Origin: Deltaproteobacteria bacterium UBA1386
GTDB taxonomy: Bacteria > Desulfobacterota > Syntrophorhabdia > Syntrophorhabdales > Syntrophorhabdaceae
DNA length: 8,992 bases
Assembly: GCA_002305765.1 (NCBI GenBank)
Contig: DBQU01000111.1
Span: 1-8,992, forward strand
Direction: 5' to 3'
Shown: positions 5,436 through 8,992 of the stretch, piece after piece
How positions within the stretch are numbered: the first letter of the stretch is position 1
Layout of the letters: the number at the start of each line of letters is the position of its first letter
Notes under the pieces: model-generated
What the model saw: the letters and a program-made list of their open reading frames with translations, nothing else
Told to the model about the DNA's origin: nothing
Databases searched by the model: none
Made by a program: the position numbers and the translations under genes

Positions 5436-6617
5436 ATGAAATTATTGAAGAAAATTCCCCTCAAGTTCAACATATATCTCCTGAAAGAACTCACCGGCAT
5501 CCTGCTTCTCTCCCTCGGCATCCTCACTTTCATTCTTGTCCTGTCGAGACTCGGGAAGATCGCCGACCTCGTGATCAACAAGGGTGTGGGGTTTACGGAT
5601 ATCTTCGCTCTCGTGGCCTTCTCGGTGCCCCCTTATCTCACCTTCACCCTCCCCATGGCCTTCCTCCTTTCAGTCATCGTTGTCCTCGGGCGACTCTCCA
5701 CGGAGAACGAGATACTGGCGCTGAAAGCCAGCGGGGTCAACCTCATGTGGCTCTTCGTGCCGATAACCCTCGTGGGTCTCATAGTGACCTCCTGCGGGCT
5801 TTTCAACACCAACGTCCTCCTGCCCCGCTGCAGCGGCTTGTTCAGGGAAACCCTGATCAACGTGATAAAGAAAGGCATCTCCGTCGACGACAAGGAAGGC
5901 GTCTTCAACGATAGCGTGCCGGGGGTGGTCATCTACATCAACAAGGTCGACAATACCAGGAGAACCCTGACGGGCATCGTCGTGTCCGACGACCGCGACA
6001 AGAACGTGAAGCAGACGATCTCCGCGAGCAAAGGATATGTCCACATAGACTCGGAGACCTTCCAGCTCTATTTCGTGTTGCAGGACGGCACCCTCCATCG
6101 ATGGGAGAAGGCCACGGACACCTATCGGAGCGTCAGCTTTCAGGACTACACCTTCACCATGAACCTCTCCCAGATGGTGCAGACAGGAGGCGTCAGCAGA
6201 AAGCTCGCGTACGAAATGGACCGGAACGAACTGAAGAAGGCGCTGACGACGGCGGCGAACGAGGATCAACGATACGACCTGCTTCTCGAGATCTACAAGA
6301 AGATATCCTTGCCCCTGTCGTCACTGGCCTTTATAATACTGACCATCCCCCTCGGGGTGAGACGAAAGGTGGAGGGAAGGTTCTCGGGAACCCTCTACAG
6401 CCTGTTGCTTTTCATCTTTTACTACGTTCTCATCGCCATGACGGACAGTCTGGGGAAGAACATCCACGCGCCACCCTACATCGTAACGTTCCTCCCCAAC
6501 GTGGTCATAGTGGCAATGGGTCTTTTCCTCCTGAGGAACCTGAACAAGGAGGACCACGTTACGATGGCGCAAAGATTGAAGTACCTGTGGGTCTACTGTC
6601 TTGAAAAGGTTAAATAG
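5436..6617 (+). CDS. lptF: LptF, lipopolysaccharide-export ABC transporter permease
   Basis: LptF pairs with LptG in the inner membrane and, powered by LptB, extracts LPS and passes it to LptC/LptA for transport to the outer membrane. The 393-residue chain has the LptF/G layout: three N-terminal membrane segments (about 16-40, 54-86, 103-125), a periplasmic beta-jellyroll region (about 126-285) and three C-terminal segments (about 293-309, 318-338, 348-367). The conserved cytoplasmic loop RLSTENEILALKASGV follows the second segment, and EIYKKISLPLSSLAF precedes the fourth; both are hallmark blocks. F rather than G is assigned from gene order and from the ENEI...ALKASG loop. An in-frame GTG at 5433 directly precedes the chosen ATG; neither has a clear ribosome site. 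It heads a four-gene plus-strand operon. Confidence 0.9.
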   Translation: MKLLKKIPLKFNIYLLKELTGILLLSLGILTFILVLSRLGKIADLVINKGVGFTDIFALVAFSVPPYLTFTLPMAFLLSVIVVLGRLSTENEILALKASGVNLMWLFVPITLVGLIVTSCGLFNTNVLLPRCSGLFRETLINVIKKGISVDDKEGVFNDSVPGVVIYINKVDNTRRTLTGIVVSDDRDKNVKQTISASKGYVHIDSETFQLYFVLQDGTLHRWEKATDTYRSVSFQDYTFTMNLSQMVQTGGVSRKLAYEMDRNELKKALTTAANEDQRYDLLLEIYKKISLPLSSLAFIILTIPLGVRRKVEGRFSGTLYSLLLFIFYYVLIAMTDSLGKNIHAPPYIVTFLPNVVIVAMGLFLLRNLNKEDHVTMAQRLKYLWVYCLEKVK

Positions 6618-7680
6618 ATATCTTCTTTCCAGCGCTATCAAGTATCTGCTCATCGCCCAGATGGCGGGTGTCAGCATGTTCCTTGTCATCGAGTTCTTTC
6701 AGCATACGGACCGCTTCACGGAATCGATGCATGCCTTCGCGATGGTTTCGCTCTACATACTGCTCCTCCTCCCGTATTATTTTAATCTTATCCTTCCCCT
6801 CGCTTTCCTTGTGTCCATGCTGATAGTGCTCATACTCATGATACGGGGCAATGAAATGATCGTGGCGCGGACCTCGGGGATCAGCACGCTGTCGCTCATG
6901 AAACCCTTCCTGGGGTTTTCCCTGGTGCTGATACTGCTGTCCTTTCTCCTCGCTGAATGGATAGTCCCGCTTTCAGCGAACGCCTCGAATTACATCTATC
7001 AGGTCAAGATCAGGGGTGAGGAATCGCACGTCTTCATCAAGAACGACAGGATATGGTTCAAGAGAGACAACAGGATCTGCAACATAGACTACTTTGACAC
7101 GAAAAAAGATATCATCAAGGGACTCACCGTACTGGAACTGGGGAACAACTTTGCCGTCGTCAAGAGGACAGACGCCCAGCAAGGCATCTGGAAGGACGGT
7201 ACCTGGCATTTCACGGGCGTCGCCATCAGAACATTCGAGAAGAACGGCAATATCACCAAGAAAGAGTACGCCAGGGTGAGCAATATCATCACCGAACAAC
7301 CTTCAGTTTTCAAGATCGCGGAACGAAACCCCGAGGAGATGAGCTACAGGGAGCTGTCGCGCTACATTTCCCGTCTCAGGGAGGATGGGCACGACGTGAG
7401 GCGGTACCTGGTGGACCTCTATAACAAGGTTGCCTTCCCCTTCATCAACCTTATCATGGTCTTTGCCGCCTTCTCGGTGGGCTTGAGGTACGCGAAGACC
7501 AAGCATGTCTCCAAAGGCATATTTTCAGGCATCCTCGTGGGCGCTCTGTACTGGTTCTTTCACTCTGTGTCCCTGTCACTCGGTTACTCGGAGATATTTC
7601 CTCCTCTTTTCTCGGCATGGTTCTCCAACTTGCTTTTTATCGCCTCCGGTGTCATAGGTATTGTCACATTGAGGACATAG
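6601..7680 (+). CDS. lptG: LptG, lipopolysaccharide-export ABC transporter permease
   Basis: This is the partner permease of LptF, 359 residues, with three membrane segments in the first 125 residues, a periplasmic domain (about 126-270) and three more segments to the end. Family signs are the RGNEMIVARTSGIS loop (82-95), the linker ERNPEEMSYRELSRYISRL (241-259) and LYNKVAFPFINLIMV (273-287), a pattern characteristic of LptG. The start is a TTG at 6601 inside the lptF 3' end, giving a 17-nt overlap. It is chosen because it yields the usual MKRLNRYLL-type N-terminus; the next ATG (6661) would remove much of the first membrane segment. There is no obvious Shine-Dalgarno, so translation may be coupled to lptF. 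LptB, LptC and LptA are not encoded in this window. Confidence 0.88.
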   Translation: MKRLNRYLLSSAIKYLLIAQMAGVSMFLVIEFFQHTDRFTESMHAFAMVSLYILLLLPYYFNLILPLAFLVSMLIVLILMIRGNEMIVARTSGISTLSLMKPFLGFSLVLILLSFLLAEWIVPLSANASNYIYQVKIRGEESHVFIKNDRIWFKRDNRICNIDYFDTKKDIIKGLTVLELGNNFAVVKRTDAQQGIWKDGTWHFTGVAIRTFEKNGNITKKEYARVSNIITEQPSVFKIAERNPEEMSYRELSRYISRLREDGHDVRRYLVDLYNKVAFPFINLIMVFAAFSVGLRYAKTKHVSKGIFSGILVGALYWFFHSVSLSLGYSEIFPPLFSAWFSNLLFIASGVIGIVTLRT

Positions 7681-7710
7681 GTCCATTTTGCGCGTCTTTG
7701 GCTACAGGAA

Positions 7711-7725
7711 AGGAGTTTTGTTTTG
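7711..7725 (+). promoter_or_regulatory. Shine-Dalgarno that fixes a TTG start
   Basis: AGGAG (7711-7715) lies 7 nt before TTG at 7723-7725. This is the best ribosome binding site in the window. It supports the TTG as start of the nuclease-like gene, whose family motif LDIET begins only five residues in, leaving no room for a later start. Confidence 0.75.
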
Positions 7726-8202
7726 CGAGCATATCTGGATATTGAAACAGACAGAAGGGGGAAAATCTGCGTCGTCGGCCTCCTCGTCGAGAACAACGGT
7801 TTTCTCCAGTGGTACGGCGACAGCATCTCGCCGGAAACCATCGAGCGGGAGCTTTCAAACGTAAAGACCATCGTCACTTTCAACGGGGATCTCTTCGATC
7901 TCCCGCAAATGAAGAAGTGTCTGAACATCGACCTTCAATCCAATTTTGTCTCCCGCGATCTTTTCAAGGACAAGAAGAAGCTCGGCATCAAGGGCGGACT
8001 CAAGCAACTCGAAAAGATGTTCGGTATCGAACGCAAGACGGAAGGCATAAACGGGTATCAGGCCATGTGGCTCTGGGAGAAGTACAAGAAGCATGGGAAC
8101 CGTGAGGCCCTGCACTTGCTTCTTGAATACAACAAGGAAGACGTCGTCAACCTGACACGACTCGAGGAGATCATCGATGAGCTCGGAGGCGGCGTGCTAT
8201 GA
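7723..8202 (+). CDS. Stand-alone RNase H-fold 3'-5' exonuclease domain (YprB type, DEDDy)
   Basis: This 159-residue protein is a single RNase H-like nuclease domain. The DEDDy residues are visible in order: Asp6 and Glu8 in YLDIETD, Asp59 in FNGDLFDLP, and Tyr136 with Asp140 in YNKEDVVNL. The segment LGIKGGLKQLEKMFGIER (87-104) matches the helix preceding the third motif in YprB-like proteins. All catalytic acids are kept, so two-metal 3'-5' exonuclease activity on RNA or DNA is expected, though the substrate is unknown. In Firmicutes YprB the domain is fused to a TPR part; here only the nuclease is present. It starts 42 nt after lptG and overlaps the hydrolase by 4 nt, so it is probably co-transcribed with the LPS export genes without an obvious functional tie. 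Confidence 0.82.
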   Translation: MRAYLDIETDRRGKICVVGLLVENNGFLQWYGDSISPETIERELSNVKTIVTFNGDLFDLPQMKKCLNIDLQSNFVSRDLFKDKKKLGIKGGLKQLEKMFGIERKTEGINGYQAMWLWEKYKKHGNREALHLLLEYNKEDVVNLTRLEEIIDELGGGVL

Positions 8203-8930
8203 TGGAACAACCCTTTGAGATCGACTCAAGGTACAACCGGATAAGCGGCATCATGATCGTCCCCCGCTCCAGAAAGAGGTTCCCCTGCGCCGTCCTCTCC
8301 CATGGACTGATAAGTTCGAAGGAAAGCTCGAAATACATGGCGCTTTCCGAGCGGTTCGCCGAGGCGGGAATTGCCTCGTGCAGATTCGACTACCACGGTT
8401 GCGGTGAGAGCGGGGGGAACATAGAGGAAACGACCCTGACCATACGGCTCGACAACCTGAACGCCATTGTCGACCATGTGCTCTCCCACCCCTCCGTTGA
8501 CCCTGCGAGGATAGGTATCATAGGAAGCAGTTTCGGTGGCTCCACGGCCATCCTCAAAGCTGCCCGTGACGAACGGATCCGATGCCTGTCCCTCTGGGCT
8601 ACCCCTCATCTGCTGGAGAACAAAGACGACAGCACCATTTCCGAAATCGCCTTCAAGGAAACGATATTCACGGATTTCCAATCATACGACATACTGGGGG
8701 AGGCCAAAAAGGTGTACCGGACTCTTGTCATCCACGGCGAGGCCGACGAGGTCGTCCCATGCGCCGAGGGAAAGGCCATCTACAAACACCTGAGCAAACC
8801 CAAGGCCATCGAGGTGATCAAAGGCGGCGACCATGTCTTTTCAGCGGAGGCCCACAGGACCAAGGCCATAACCCTGGCCCTCAACTGGTTCAGAAGATAC
8901 CTCATCTCCGACAGTCAAAAGACGGCTTGA
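8199..8930 (+). CDS. Alpha/beta hydrolase (serine esterase/peptidase-like)
   Basis: The 243-residue protein has a complete alpha/beta-hydrolase triad: nucleophile Ser111 in GSSFGG (109-114), acid Asp183 in HGEADEVVP and His212 in GGDHVFS. The oxyanion strand-loop is AVLSHGLISSKES (31-43), and FDYHGCGESGG (63-73) follows as in the S33/BAAT-like cytoplasmic group. There is no signal peptide or lipobox, so it is probably cytoplasmic; likely substrates are esters, thioesters or amides, not resolvable by eye. ATG at 8199 overlaps the upstream stop as ATGA and has GGAGG (8185-8189) nine nt before it, which favours it over the ATG at 8202. Its last codons, Lys-Thr-Ala-stop, lie inside a dispersed 9-bp repeat cluster, so the C-terminus was probably set by that repeat. 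Confidence 0.88.
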   Translation: MMEQPFEIDSRYNRISGIMIVPRSRKRFPCAVLSHGLISSKESSKYMALSERFAEAGIASCRFDYHGCGESGGNIEETTLTIRLDNLNAIVDHVLSHPSVDPARIGIIGSSFGGSTAILKAARDERIRCLSLWATPHLLENKDDSTISEIAFKETIFTDFQSYDILGEAKKVYRTLVIHGEADEVVPCAEGKAIYKHLSKPKAIEVIKGGDHVFSAEAHRTKAITLALNWFRRYLISDSQKTA

Positions 8931-8987
8931 GAGGAAAAGAAAGGGCTTGAGGGCTTGAATGGCTTGAGTCGCTTGACAGCCTGTTGA
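8917..8987 (+). repeat. 9-bp repeat cluster R3 overlapping the hydrolase stop codon
   Basis: The cluster opens with AAAAGACGGCTTGA (8917-8930), whose TGA is the hydrolase stop. A second similar opening, GAAAGGGCTTGA, sits at 8939-8950. GGGCTTGAATGGCTTGA and GTCGCTTGA units follow, ending TGACAG, CC, TGTTG at 8976-8986. The start matches R2 and the end matches R1, which defines the family as more than a simple 9-mer microsatellite. Nothing after it resembles a terminator before the window ends. Confidence 0.8.
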
Positions 8988-8992
8988 TAAAC

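Noticed and set aside
1..8992. A defence island, prophage or secondary-metabolite cluster
   Set aside because: No restriction, toxin-antitoxin, integrase, phage structural or biosynthetic maturase gene is visible. The nuclease and AAA ATPase are far apart, on separate transcripts and of housekeeping-type families.

Overview
The window reads as ordinary chromosome from a Gram-negative bacterium with a fairly GC-rich genome. An LptF/LptG lipopolysaccharide-export permease pair shows an LPS-type outer membrane. The mix of an ExeA-like ATPase carrying a bacterial SH3 domain, a large GH57 glycosidase and a YfcE-type phosphodiesterase, with palindromic intergenic repeats, would fit Desulfobacterota (former Deltaproteobacteria) or a neighbouring phylum. 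That placement is inference from gene content; no rRNA or other taxonomic marker is present.

Layout from left to right: (1) 1-99, the edge of a palindromic repeat and then a 9-bp repeat cluster that reaches the stop codon of a minus-strand family 2 glycosyltransferase (97-771). (2) 772-1226, a gene-free stretch holding a pair of inverted REP-like palindromes and an adjoining 23-bp tandem array. (3) 1227-2570, a plus-strand membrane-anchored AAA ATPase with a Pro/Ala-rich linker and an SH3 tail. (4) 2571-2615, a second 9-bp repeat cluster filling the gap between convergent genes. (5) A minus-strand pair, YfcE-like phosphodiesterase (4788-5270) then GH57 glycosidase (2613-4775), 12 nt apart. 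(6) A divergent control region, 5271-5435, with opposed TTGACAGG elements and a possible small Cys-rich peptide gene. (7) A plus-strand operon: lptF, lptG (17-nt overlap), a stand-alone DEDDy RNase H-fold nuclease domain, and an alpha/beta hydrolase (ATGA overlap). (8) 8917-8987, a third 9-bp repeat cluster that supplies the hydrolase stop codon.

Functionally, lptF and lptG together make the transmembrane part of the LPS-export ABC transporter; the ATPase LptB would be encoded elsewhere. The nuclease and hydrolase are probably co-transcribed with them but have no evident mechanistic link. The glycosyltransferase and the SH3-tailed ATPase suggest further envelope functions. The GH57 enzyme points to alpha-glucan metabolism.

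I see no defence system, prophage, CRISPR array or RNA gene. The most unusual signals lie between genes: a 9-bp repeat family that begins at, or supplies, the stop codons of three unrelated genes; a REPIN-like inverted palindrome pair with a tandem tail; and a tendency for transcription-unit-leading genes to lack a Shine-Dalgarno sequence while carrying a -10-like hexamer a few bases before the start codon.
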